Shown piece after piece: positions 8,300 through 16,084 of a stretch of 22,609 bases of DNA. The notes below the pieces were generated by a model, which was not told the origin of the DNA, ran no database searches, and saw nothing but the letters and a program-made list of their open reading frames with translations. The position numbers and the translations under genes are program-made. The stretch is from the NCBI GenBank assembly GCA_003162255.1, contig PMMJ01000163.1, positions 854-23,462 on the forward strand, in the 5' to 3' direction. How positions within the stretch are numbered: position 1 is the first letter of the stretch; each line of letters opens with the position of its first letter. Source of the DNA: Acidobacteriaceae bacterium. GTDB taxonomy: Bacteria > Acidobacteriota > Terriglobia > Terriglobales > Acidobacteriaceae.

Positions 8300-8622
8300 G
8301 ATAGGTTGAGAAAACGAAACCTGACTGGGGCGTGTTTCAGAAACCGATTTCAGGCGACACGAGCAGCTCCCTCAGGGGCTAGGGCCCAGTGTTTATGCGG
8401 CTCGAAGCGGCACGGCTGAAGAGGCTGCGGAAAGACTCATCCCCGGGCAGAACGTGCGCCCTCAGCGGCTAAAGCCGGATCAAGGCAATGCACTTACCGC
8501 AGCGGTGAACCGCTGCGCCACCCAAGAATCCAGTGCAAAATCGAGTTTTTCCGCAGGTTGCGATGAGCGTAAACGAACTTATGAGGTGGTCGTAACTCAG
8601 TTGACCATCTTCGGTTGCGTCT
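8300..8622. other. Intergenic mosaic of short repeats and hairpins
   Basis: 323 bp without a supported gene, between the convergent lipoprotein and GlcG-like genes. Besides the 132-bp element listed separately, it holds a second motif copy: CCTCAGGGGCTAGGGCC at about 8370-8386 parallels GCCCTCAGCGGCTAAAGCCG at 8458-8477. A third fragment, GGCACGGCTGAAG at 8409-8421, is of the same type. The region looks like the remains of one or more dispersed intergenic repeat elements. Confidence 0.55.
8425..8556. repeat. 132-bp element bounded by 14-bp imperfect terminal inverted repeats, with internal hairpins
   Basis: CTGCGGAAAGACTC (8425-8438) is the inverted match, 13 of 14, of GAGTTTTTCCGCAG (8543-8556). 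Inside are CGGCT-AA-AGCCG (8466-8477) and a perfect 8-bp stem with a four-base loop, CGCAGCGG-TGAA-CCGCTGCG (8498-8517). No coding capacity. The structure fits a small non-autonomous (MITE- or REP-like) intergenic element; no target-site duplication was identified. Confidence 0.5.
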
Positions 8623-9051
8623 TCAGGGAAGTTTCTGGGCGCCGATCAGTTCCACCGCGAGCGTGGCTAACTCGATGTCTTCGCCCGAGGAAAGGCCGCT
8701 GACTGCGACGGCGCCGGCCACGACGCCATCCTTCCAAAGGGGAATGCCTCCGCCCCAGCCAACGAATCTGGAGTCGCCGTAGTAGGCGATGTCGTGTCCC
8801 TTTTCAGGGTGCCGGACCTTTTCTCCGATTTCTTTAGTGGTTTTTCGTTCACGGGCGGCGGTATACGCCTTATTTGCGGCAATTCTGATGGAGGAAAAGG
8901 GAGCACCGTCCATGCGGGCAAAGGCGATGAGTTCGCCATGCGAATCGGCGACGGCAACGACCACCGATTTCTGCATCTGTGCAGCTTTGTCGACGATCAG
9001 GTCAATGATCTTCTTGGCTTCGGAGTAGTCGATGACGCGGATATTTCTCAT
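8623..9051 (-). CDS. GlcG/HbpS-family (Haem_degrading, DUF336) protein
   Basis: A 142-aa single-domain protein with the family pattern throughout: VVVAVADSHGELIAFARMDGAP (residues 30-51), the KAYTAARERKTTKEI helix (61-75), GGGIPLWKDGVVAGAVAVSG (100-119) and GEDIELA (123-129). Family members include the haem-binding sensor HbpS and GlcG, encoded in the glycolate operon; the biochemical role of most, including this one, is unknown. Length is typical. No signal peptide, so likely cytoplasmic (HbpS homologues can be exported). The ATG at 9051 has no good Shine-Dalgarno match. It follows the Oar-like receptor in the same direction but is separated by a strong terminator, so it should have its own promoter between 9052 and 9125. 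Confidence 0.88.
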   Translation of the reverse strand: MRNIRVIDYSEAKKIIDLIVDKAAQMQKSVVVAVADSHGELIAFARMDGAPFSSIRIAANKAYTAARERKTTKEIGEKVRHPEKGHDIAYYGDSRFVGWGGGIPLWKDGVVAGAVAVSGLSSGEDIELATLAVELIGAQKLP

Positions 9052-9080
9052 GCGGGTCGGAGGACAGCTAGATTCACAAA

Positions 9081-9107
9081 TGGTGAAACGGCTGCTGTTT
9101 GGTGAAA
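9081..9107. repeat. Two direct copies of TGGTGAAA upstream of the GlcG-like gene
   Basis: Copies at 9081-9088 and 9100-9107, 19 nt start to start (TTTCACCA as read toward the gene). They lie 30-56 nt upstream of the start codon, where a regulator could bind near the promoter. The spacing is close to two helical turns. Function is conjectural. Confidence 0.3.
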
Positions 9108-9125
9108 AAGCACTTTAAAGAGCAC

Positions 9126-9168
9126 AAAAAAAACAACCGGACTGGGCAAAATGCCCAGTCCGGTTTTT
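9126..9168 (-). terminator. Rho-independent terminator of the Oar-like receptor gene (possibly bidirectional)
   Basis: A perfect 14-bp stem (9135-9148 with 9152-9165, arm AACCGGACTGGGCA) and a 3-nt AAA loop. Read on the minus strand it begins 13 nt after the receptor stop and is followed by eight T (A-run at 9126-9133). On the plus strand the stem runs into TTTTT, so it may also stop transcription from the other side. Confidence 0.9.
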
Positions 9169-9178
9169 GCAAGGCAAC

Positions 9179-12100
9179 TCAGAATCTAAACTTCAGTGCA
9201 AACTGAATTTCTCGTGGGTTGCTGTCTGCATTATCGGACGTGATCGAACCGAATCCCGATGATCCCAGTCCGGTTGCTGGGACACCGAAATGAGGATGAT
9301 TGAACAGATTGAAGAACTCTGTCCGGAACTCTAGACCATATCTCTCGGCAAACAACACCCGCTTGAATATGGCGAAGTCGAAGTTGTTGGTTCCGGGCGC
9401 CCGGAGTGTAGAATCCACGCGAGCCTCGTTACCGTAGCCCCACTGCGGCGGAGCGGCAAAGCAGGTCGTATTGAACCAATTGGCAACCGTGCCGCCGCCC
9501 GCTTTTTTGTCGCATCCGGCAACAACGTCAGGACGTATGTTGCCAATGCCAAATCCGGCCTTTTCCAGAGAGGTGGAATCACCGGCCCAAGTAATCTTGA
9601 GCGGGAAACCACGTTGGAAGGTGGTTATGCCGTCGATTCCCCATCCGCCAACAACCTTGTCCGCTGCTCCTGACAAATTGGAAGCAAACATCTTGCCGTG
9701 GCCAAAGGGAAGATCGAGCACATAGCTGATGATCAGGCGTTGGGACACATCCTGCGAAGAAAGCGACCGCTCTCCCTTCAGATTGTTGTAATCCTGCACC
9801 TGCCCAACTCCACCGGTTGGCCCTTCGAGCCAACTGGTGAGCGTATCGGTGTTGCTCATTAGTTTGGAGTTCGTATAGGCGACCAACATGGTACCACCGC
9901 CTGCGAACCGGCGAGTGACTGTGGCTTGCAGCGAATTGTAGGTGCTGCTGCAACAGCCGTATCCGCCCAAGCTTAGTCCGCTGTACTGCGGGTACGGGCG
10001 ATCCAACTGCCCGGCAAGAATTGTGGGGGTTTCGAGGTTGGTATTCGCACCAACGAAGGGATTACCCGGATTACCGGTTGACGGGAGAATGTACGCCTGG
10101 TCGATCGAGACACTGCCATTCGCGCACGTGATCAGTGCTTGACCGGTAAGACCAGCGCAAGGGCCAGCAACGGCTGCGTTGTATTGGCCCCCAGCTGTGG
10201 CGACGAATGAATCTGGGATCTGATTGATGTTCGTGGAATATTGCTCCAGGTGTACGCCTTTCGATCCGGCGTAAGCCACGTCAGCAAAAAAACCGGCTGG
10301 CAATTGGCGCTGGATATCGAGGTTCCATTGCTCTACGTATCCCGGTTTCGGGTCGTTATACGGTGCCAGTGTGGGGGAACCGTTAGCGGCGACAAAACTC
10401 GAGAGAGCAGCGTTCCCGCCGGTTCTTCCTGGCGGCGGGATGACTCCAGTTGCACCGAATGGGCCCTGGAACTGACAACTACCGCCAAAGGCGGCAAACC
10501 CCCCGGCGGTCAACTGGCACCCGCTCTCGTCAAGAGTAGCACTTGGCGAAACGTTATGGTCGGTGCTGGCAAAGAACGGCGTGGTCGCAAGATTGATCAC
10601 GTCGTTGTCTGGATTGAGGGCGAAGGAGACGTAGTTCGGAATCCAGAACACGCCAAAACCGCCACGGATCACGGTTTTTTCGTTCATGCTGTACGCAAAT
10701 CCGAGGCGTGGAGAGAACTCTTTCTTATCCAAGGGAAGGTTATTGTGGCTCGAGTTTGGACCGGTTCCAACCAAGAACGCGTCCCCGGTACACGGAGTAC
10801 TGAGGTCGCCTCCACAGCCGGTTACGGCGGCATTGGTTGCGGCGGAATTCCAGTAGCTCAAGCGGTTAAACCGATCTGACCAGGTTCCTGCAAGCTCATA
10901 GCGGAGCCCCAGGTTCAAGGTCAGCTTCGGCAGGACCTTAAAGGAGTCATTAACATAGAGCGCGCGGTAGGTCTGACGACCAGCCGTTTGCGCAGGAACC
11001 TCTGCCGCACCTTCTGTCTGGTTTACGAAAGACGCGGGGCCACCTTGGGCCAAGCCCAGCAGAAAATCGGCGAACGCGGCACCGGAGCCGCCCTGACCGG
11101 TCCAACTTCCCAGGAAGCCAAACGCGCCGCTGGCGATATTGGTTTGGTAGTAGTTGTCCAGACCCAACTCATACTGAGCGCCCGCCTGAATGGTGTGCTT
11201 GCCCCGAATGATGGTCAGAGACGGCGAAATATTGTACTGGGTGTTGTGATCGCCAATCGCGCTGTTGCCCTGGCTCTTACCGATATCGTTGCCAAACGGG
11301 AATGCAGGGGTGGGGGGGGTCCGCATATTCGCCGGAACCTCGCCGTTATAACTCGACGGCCATCCGAGTTGGGTGAGATCGTAACCTGCAAGGAGTGGCG
11401 CGCGTAGGTAAATGAAACGGCTACCCGAAATGTTCAAATCGCCGATGAGGTTCGGAGTGAAGGTGTGGTTGATATCAACCGCTAGAGCCTTGGTGTGATA
11501 GTCCTCGGCGCAACGGTCCTGGCACAAACCCGTTCCCAGAGGATTAGTCGCAAGATCAAGCAGGCCATTATAGGTGAAGCGACCGAAGATCCGCGTTTTG
11601 TCGGTGAGGTTCTGATCGACGCGGGTCACGAACTGGTTAGTATTTCCGCCGCCGCTGGCCGCCGATGTGAAGTTACCGAAGCCGAAGGTCGTGGTGTTCG
11701 GGGCTACCGGAGTGTAGTACTTATCCCACAAAGCCTGCGCGGCCGTGCTCCACTCGACCTGAGGAATGCAATTTCCAACACAGGATGTATTGAGCGGATC
11801 CAGCCCGTACTTCGTGGGTCCCCCCGGGACAAAAACGGTATATGGATCGTAGAGCTGTCCGGCGGCAGCGCTGCAATATCCGGTGGTGGGGTCGATCGTT
11901 CCCGCTGCGGCGGTGCACACCGCCGAAAAATCGCCGTTTCGGAACGGGGCTATCGGCACGGTGGTGGTCACAACGCTGCCGGCGCGTTGCCGGTACTGCT
12001 CCCAACTTGTGAAAAAGAACGTCTTGTTCTTAACGATGGGTCCGCCAATGTTGAATCCGTAGTTGTTCTGAACGTAGGGCGGAGGTGTGTTGGATGCGCC

Positions 12101-12946
12101 GCTCGCGAGCTCAGAGTTCTTGTAGAAATAGTCGTTCGAGTTAAACTTCTTGTTGCGGAGAAATTCGTAGAGCTCGCCGTGGAAGGAATTGCTGCCCGAT
12201 TTTGTGCTGAAGTTCGAGACGGCCCCGGAGAACTTGCCCCACTCGGCGCCCAAATTGCTGTATTGAACTTTGAACTCGCCAATGGAGTCCTGAGTTGGAA
12301 TGATGACCGGCAAGTTGATGTAGCCGATATTCAGTGGCTGGCCATCAAGGTACTCAGCACCCTGGTTGGCAAACGAACCTCCAACCTGATAATTGCCCCA
12401 GCTGAAGGGATTCTGGCCGACGGGAGTGCCCCCGGCGCCGCCCTGCGAAACCACTGAGGGAGAAACCGTGATCAAGTTAAAAATATTGCGGCCATTCAAG
12501 GGAAGTTCGTTGGCCTTGCGCTCTTCGACGACTTGGCCTAGAGACGAAGTCTCCGCCTGCAGCAACGGCGACTCGGCAGTCACTTCCACACTCTCGGTGA
12601 CTTGGCCGACCGGCAAGATAGCGTCGATGTGAGTATCCTGCTGAACTTGGACCACGACGTTGTCGTGGGTGTAATGCTTGAAGCCCGGCTTCTGGATCTC
12701 AAGACGATATTGCCCAGGCGTCACGTTCACAAACTGGTACAGGCCCGAACTGCCCGTGGGCTGGGTACGCTTTTCCTGCGTCCCCACATTGGTGAGGGTG
12801 ACTTGAGCGCCGGAGATCGCCGCTCCGGAAGGGTCTGACACGGTGCCATCGACCGTGCCGTAGGTACTTTGACCGTAGAGAGAAAGAGCACTGGTGAGGA
12901 CTAGAACAATGGAGAGAAGCAGTGTCTGCAACTTGGAAGACAGCAT
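9179..12946 (-). CDS. Oar-like TonB-dependent receptor with N-terminal carboxypeptidase-regulatory domain
   Basis: A 1255-aa outer-membrane protein. A signal peptide (1-25, ending SLYG/Q) is followed by a CarboxypepD_reg-like beta-sandwich (about 29-112: YGTVDGTVSDPSGAAISGAQ, then LYQFVNVTPGQYRLEI). Next comes a plug-like segment from about 115 (ESVEVTAE, then ELPLNGRNIFNL at 147-158). The remainder is a large beta-barrel ending in an alternating aromatic strand with terminal Phe (FALKFRF). Acidobacteria carry many such proteins; they are thought to import glycans or other polymers' breakdown products with TonB energy, but substrates are mostly unknown. No SusD-like partner is adjacent. GGAGGT sits 4-5 nt before the ATG, and a promoter lies just upstream. 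The next gene on the other side, the CRTAC1 protein, is divergent, so the two may share control. Confidence 0.92.
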   Translation of the reverse strand: MLSSKLQTLLLSIVLVLTSALSLYGQSTYGTVDGTVSDPSGAAISGAQVTLTNVGTQEKRTQPTGSSGLYQFVNVTPGQYRLEIQKPGFKHYTHDNVVVQVQQDTHIDAILPVGQVTESVEVTAESPLLQAETSSLGQVVEERKANELPLNGRNIFNLITVSPSVVSQGGAGGTPVGQNPFSWGNYQVGGSFANQGAEYLDGQPLNIGYINLPVIIPTQDSIGEFKVQYSNLGAEWGKFSGAVSNFSTKSGSNSFHGELYEFLRNKKFNSNDYFYKNSELASGASNTPPPYVQNNYGFNIGGPIVKNKTFFFTSWEQYRQRAGSVVTTTVPIAPFRNGDFSAVCTAAAGTIDPTTGYCSAAAGQLYDPYTVFVPGGPTKYGLDPLNTSCVGNCIPQVEWSTAAQALWDKYYTPVAPNTTTFGFGNFTSAASGGGNTNQFVTRVDQNLTDKTRIFGRFTYNGLLDLATNPLGTGLCQDRCAEDYHTKALAVDINHTFTPNLIGDLNISGSRFIYLRAPLLAGYDLTQLGWPSSYNGEVPANMRTPPTPAFPFGNDIGKSQGNSAIGDHNTQYNISPSLTIIRGKHTIQAGAQYELGLDNYYQTNIASGAFGFLGSWTGQGGSGAAFADFLLGLAQGGPASFVNQTEGAAEVPAQTAGRQTYRALYVNDSFKVLPKLTLNLGLRYELAGTWSDRFNRLSYWNSAATNAAVTGCGGDLSTPCTGDAFLVGTGPNSSHNNLPLDKKEFSPRLGFAYSMNEKTVIRGGFGVFWIPNYVSFALNPDNDVINLATTPFFASTDHNVSPSATLDESGCQLTAGGFAAFGGSCQFQGPFGATGVIPPPGRTGGNAALSSFVAANGSPTLAPYNDPKPGYVEQWNLDIQRQLPAGFFADVAYAGSKGVHLEQYSTNINQIPDSFVATAGGQYNAAVAGPCAGLTGQALITCANGSVSIDQAYILPSTGNPGNPFVGANTNLETPTILAGQLDRPYPQYSGLSLGGYGCCSSTYNSLQATVTRRFAGGGTMLVAYTNSKLMSNTDTLTSWLEGPTGGVGQVQDYNNLKGERSLSSQDVSQRLIISYVLDLPFGHGKMFASNLSGAADKVVGGWGIDGITTFQRGFPLKITWAGDSTSLEKAGFGIGNIRPDVVAGCDKKAGGGTVANWFNTTCFAAPPQWGYGNEARVDSTLRAPGTNNFDFAIFKRVLFAERYGLEFRTEFFNLFNHPHFGVPATGLGSSGFGSITSDNADSNPREIQFALKFRF

Positions 12947-12981
12947 TCGTACCTCCGTGCATTATTTTTGATTCGCAGAAG

Positions 12982-13009
12982 TGTGTAGCACAATCGTATT
13001 AGTTGTCAA
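12982..13009 (-). promoter_or_regulatory. Sigma-70-type promoter for the Oar-like receptor
   Basis: On the minus strand: TTGACA (13009-13004, perfect -35), 16-nt spacer ending in TGC (extended -10), then TACACA (12987-12982). Start of transcription would be near 12975, about 30 nt before the ATG. A/T tracts directly upstream (13010-13026) could act as an UP element. Confidence 0.55.
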
Positions 13010-13201
13010 GAAAAATTTCGATTTTCCCGTTTAGGTAATCGTTAAATCTGGAGTCGGAAGCGGGTCTATGGGAAGTTGTATTCTAATCAATTTACGTATG
13101 AGAATTGGTATTCCTTCCCTCGTTACGGCAGCAGCGATAGTTAGCGATCACAAGAGCCCCGCAAGACCTCAAGGGAATCCCAATTATCAGATAAATTTGG
13201 T

Positions 13202-13216
13202 GCCCGCCAGGCGGGC
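13202..13216. repeat. GC-rich palindrome
   Basis: GCCCGCC-A-GGCGGGC, 7-bp arms around a single base, about 110 nt upstream of the CRTAC1 start. It may be a protein-binding dyad; as an RNA hairpin the loop is too small unless some pairs open. Confidence 0.4.
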
Positions 13217-13222
13217 CGCGCG

Positions 13223-13246
13223 CGGGTAACATAACGGGTAACACAA
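13223..13246. repeat. Tandem 12-bp direct repeat, two copies
   Basis: CGGGTAACATAA (13223-13234) followed immediately by CGGGTAACACAA (13235-13246), one mismatch. It lies in the divergent control region, about 80 nt upstream of the CRTAC1 start. It could be a repeated binding site or simple slippage. Confidence 0.5.
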
Positions 13247-13325
13247 CATAGAGTCTGCTCCTGCTCGACGAGTGTGCAATTAGCGCCGCGAGCACGATAT
13301 GCTAGGGGACTGAAGGAACTCCAAG

Positions 13326-14972
13326 TTGCTAAACATTCTGCTGCGCGTATCGTCGGTCATGACATTGGTGCTGCTGGGCGCGGCCCTCGCGGCGCCTGTG
13401 TTCGAGGCCAATCTGCCGCGCGGGTTGGATTTCACACTGGAGAATTCGCCGACTCCTCAAAAGCATCTCATCGAAACCATGCCGGGAGGAGTTGCGCTGC
13501 TCGACTACAACAACGACGGCTTGTTGGACATTTTTTTTGTGAACGGCGGACGCCTCACGACGCCCTTGTCAACGCCGGATAACTTCGACCGTCATAACCC
13601 GAAATACTGGAATCGGCTCTTCCGACAAAACAAGGACGGAAGCTTCACCGACGTGACCGAGCAAGCGGGACTGGCGAAAGTCGACGATGGGAATTACGGC
13701 ATGGGAGTGGCGGTGGGCGACTACGACAATGACGGCTACCCCGATCTATTCATCACTAATTACGGAAAGAATATTCTGTATCACAACAATGGCGACGGAA
13801 CCTTCACGGACGTGACGGCGAAGGCAGGAGTTGCGGGGGGTGGCTGGTCGGTCTCCGCCGGGTTTTTCGACTACGACAATGACGGGAAACTGGATCTGTT
13901 TGTTGCCAGATACATGGACTGGGACACCAAGCACAGTAAAGACTGCGGCGGCAATTACCACACGTATTGTCCACCGGAAGAATTTCCCGCCACCACTAAC
14001 ATCCTTTATCACAACAACGGCGATGGAACCTTCACCGACGTGAGTCAACGCTCCGGTATCACCGCAAAAAAGGGGCGTGCTTTGGGTGTAGGGTTTGCCG
14101 ACTATGATGGAGACGGCTTTACGGACATATTTGTCTCCAACGACGGCATGCAGCAGTATCTTTATCACAATAATGGCAACGGAACGTTCTCGGAAGTTGC
14201 GCTCGAAGCCGGCGCGGCGCTTTCCGAGGACGGCCGTCGGATGTCGGGGATGGGCGTGGTTTTTCAGGACTACGATAACGATGGGCGGCCCGACATTATG
14301 GTGACCGAGTTGCCCCGGGAAATTTATGGTGTTTATCACAACGACGGCGACGGCTCGTTCAGTTACCGCAGTCTCGAAACTGGGCTCGGCATGCTCTCGA
14401 GTGGAACCTCCGGATGGAGCATTGGCTTGGAGGACTTCGACAACGATGGGTGGAAGGACTTGTTTGTCGGCCAAAGCCATGTATTGGATAACGTGGAGAG
14501 CATCGATCCGTCCCTGCACTATCTCGATGTGCCGCTGCTGGCGATGAATCACGGTGGCCGGTTCGAACGCGTCGATTCCGGAGTCACGACTCCCACGGCC
14601 GCACGCGGAGCTGCGTTCGGCGACTTGAATAACGACGGCTGGGAGGACGTGGTGATGACCTCGCTCGGCGGCCATCCCCAGGTGCTCATGAATCGTGGTG
14701 GCAAAACGCACTGGCTGACGATTACGCTGCGGGGTACGCGCAGCAATCGCGATGGATACGGAGCCCGCGTGCAGGTGAACGGGCAGACACGATACGCGAC
14801 CTCAGCGGTTGGTTATCTTTCGGCGAGCGACAAACGCCTTCATTTTGGACTTGGAAACGCGGAAAAAGCCAAGGTAGAAGTCGTCTGGCCATCGGGTATT
14901 CACCAGACCCTGGACGACGTTCACGCCGACCAATTCCTGGAAGTCCTTGAACCGGAGAAGCAGAATCAATGA
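13326..14972 (+). CDS. Secreted CRTAC1-family protein: seven FG-GAP/VCBS repeats plus ASPIC/UnbV domain
   Basis: A 548-aa exported protein. The signal peptide (about 1-23, LLGAALAA) precedes seven Ca-binding-type loops of the form DxDNDGxxD, starting at residues 60, 132, 182, 259, 315, 370 and 433. This is as expected for a seven-bladed integrin-like propeller. The C-terminal ASPIC/UnbV domain (about 463-540) shows NRDGYGARVQV, GYLSASDKRLHFGLG and VVWPSG. CRTAC1 proteins are extracellular and may bind carbohydrates or cell-surface partners; bacterial roles are unknown. The start is a TTG supported by AAGGA at 8 nt; an in-frame ATG 11 codons later would lose the signal's basic end. The stop overlaps the next ATG by 4 nt (ATGA), so it is translationally coupled to the TPR protein. 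Confidence 0.92.
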   Translation: MLNILLRVSSVMTLVLLGAALAAPVFEANLPRGLDFTLENSPTPQKHLIETMPGGVALLDYNNDGLLDIFFVNGGRLTTPLSTPDNFDRHNPKYWNRLFRQNKDGSFTDVTEQAGLAKVDDGNYGMGVAVGDYDNDGYPDLFITNYGKNILYHNNGDGTFTDVTAKAGVAGGGWSVSAGFFDYDNDGKLDLFVARYMDWDTKHSKDCGGNYHTYCPPEEFPATTNILYHNNGDGTFTDVSQRSGITAKKGRALGVGFADYDGDGFTDIFVSNDGMQQYLYHNNGNGTFSEVALEAGAALSEDGRRMSGMGVVFQDYDNDGRPDIMVTELPREIYGVYHNDGDGSFSYRSLETGLGMLSSGTSGWSIGLEDFDNDGWKDLFVGQSHVLDNVESIDPSLHYLDVPLLAMNHGGRFERVDSGVTTPTAARGAAFGDLNNDGWEDVVMTSLGGHPQVLMNRGGKTHWLTITLRGTRSNRDGYGARVQVNGQTRYATSAVGYLSASDKRLHFGLGNAEKAKVEVVWPSGIHQTLDDVHADQFLEVLEPEKQNQ

Positions 14973-16054
14973 TTCGCGCATTGTTACTCTTGTGGCTCGC
15001 ATCGCAGATACTGTCGCCAGAGGCCGTCCAGCACATGCAGGCCGGGATCGCGGCGGACAAGCAACGACAATTCGATGTTGCCGTCACGGAGTATCGAAAG
15101 GTCACCGAGCTCGAACCGGCGTATGCGGACGGCTTCATCAGCCTCGGCCAGGCGTACATGGAGAAGCACGATTTCGGTTCCGCCGTTGCTCCGCTGAAGC
15201 ATGCTCTGGAGATGAATCCGGACTCGACGCCAGCTCACCAGTTGCTGGGCTATGCCCTGCTCTCGCAAGGCTACGCGGCCGAAGCAATTCCACACCTCGA
15301 ACGAGTGCAAGATAAAAGCGCGCTGGGAATTGCGCAGATCCAAACCGGGCAACTGACAGAGGCGGTCACGAATCTGCAGGCGGCGTTAGCCGCGCGCCCC
15401 AACGATCCGGATCTCTTGTATTACCTTGGCCGCGCCAGCGGTTTGCTGTCGAAACAATCGATTGACACCTTGCTGGCCGCTTATCCCGACTCGGCTCGTG
15501 CGCACCAGGCGACGGGAGAAAATTACTTCGTACTCCGGAATATGCCGGATGCGGAGAAGGAGTACAGCGAAGTGCTGCGGTTGCGACCGGATGTGCCCGA
15601 AGTTCATCTGGAGCTGGGCGAGGTGTATGCCGGCGCTTTCAAGTGGGACAAAGCGGAAGAAGAATTTCGGGCACAGTCCAAGCTGCAACCCGGAAACGCC
15701 GAGGCCGCTTACCGTCTGGGAGCGGCGTTGTTGGAACAGGGCAAAGCGCATGAGGCGCGGGCGGAGCTCGTGCGCGCCAACAAGTTGATGCCAGACATGC
15801 CGGAGACACTCTATTCGCTGGGAAAGGCCGCTTCACTCGAGGGCGATGCCGCCGCTGCCGAGAAAGAATGGTCCAAGCTCCTTACCATCGAGAAGGAAAG
15901 TTCACTCGCGGCACAGGCGCATTTCGGGCTGGCAGGTCTTTATAGGAAACAAGGGAAGACGGCTGCTGCAAAGCATGAAATAGAGGAGTTCCAGAGGTTA
16001 CAGACTGGCTCGAATCCCCCGCCAGTACCGGGCAAACAAGAATCACCGCATTAG
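14969..16054 (+). CDS. Exported TPR-repeat protein coupled to the CRTAC1 protein
   Basis: A 361-aa protein made almost wholly of 34-residue TPR-like helical pairs. Repeat-type segments can be followed from residue 17 to about 347, roughly nine units; examples are FDVAVTEYRKVTELEPAYAD and AEKEYSEVLRLRPDVPEVHL. TPR domains are protein-protein scaffolds. The short hydrophobic N-terminus (IRALLLLWLASQ) looks like a signal peptide or anchor, placing it in the periplasm with its partner, though the region is short and no lipobox is present. The tail is Pro/Gln-rich (348-361). The start overlaps the CRTAC1 stop (ATGA), so the two are made together; a natural guess is that it binds the propeller protein. 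No enzyme domain is visible. Confidence 0.88.
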   Translation: MIRALLLLWLASQILSPEAVQHMQAGIAADKQRQFDVAVTEYRKVTELEPAYADGFISLGQAYMEKHDFGSAVAPLKHALEMNPDSTPAHQLLGYALLSQGYAAEAIPHLERVQDKSALGIAQIQTGQLTEAVTNLQAALAARPNDPDLLYYLGRASGLLSKQSIDTLLAAYPDSARAHQATGENYFVLRNMPDAEKEYSEVLRLRPDVPEVHLELGEVYAGAFKWDKAEEEFRAQSKLQPGNAEAAYRLGAALLEQGKAHEARAELVRANKLMPDMPETLYSLGKAASLEGDAAAAEKEWSKLLTIEKESSLAAQAHFGLAGLYRKQGKTAAAKHEIEEFQRLQTGSNPPPVPGKQESPH

Positions 16055-16084
16055 CCGGCCGGTGTAACAGGCTACCCTCGATGG

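Larger units (their letters stand above)
12947..13325. other. Divergent intergenic control region between the receptor and the CRTAC1 gene
   Basis: 379 bp with no supported gene. It contains the receptor promoter (12982-13009), an A/T-rich stretch behind it with a GAAAA-N7-TTTTC dyad (13010-13026), a GC-rich palindrome (13202-13216), a 12-bp tandem repeat (13223-13246) and the CRTAC1 ribosome binding site (AAGGA, 13313-13317). A clear plus-strand promoter was not found; TATGCT at 13298-13303 is a possible -10 box without a good -35 partner. Confidence 0.55.

Noticed and set aside
11495..12457. 320-codon plus-strand frame inside the receptor gene
   Set aside because: Antisense to the Oar-like receptor, no recognisable domain or ribosome binding site.
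13092..13295. 67-codon minus-strand frame in the divergent control region
   Set aside because: No ribosome binding site, no homology suggestion, and it crosses the palindrome and tandem repeats.
13746..14711. 321-codon minus-strand frame opposite the CRTAC1 gene
   Set aside because: Periodic Val/Ile/His-rich translation is simply the complement of the repeated DNDG codons; no independent evidence of coding.
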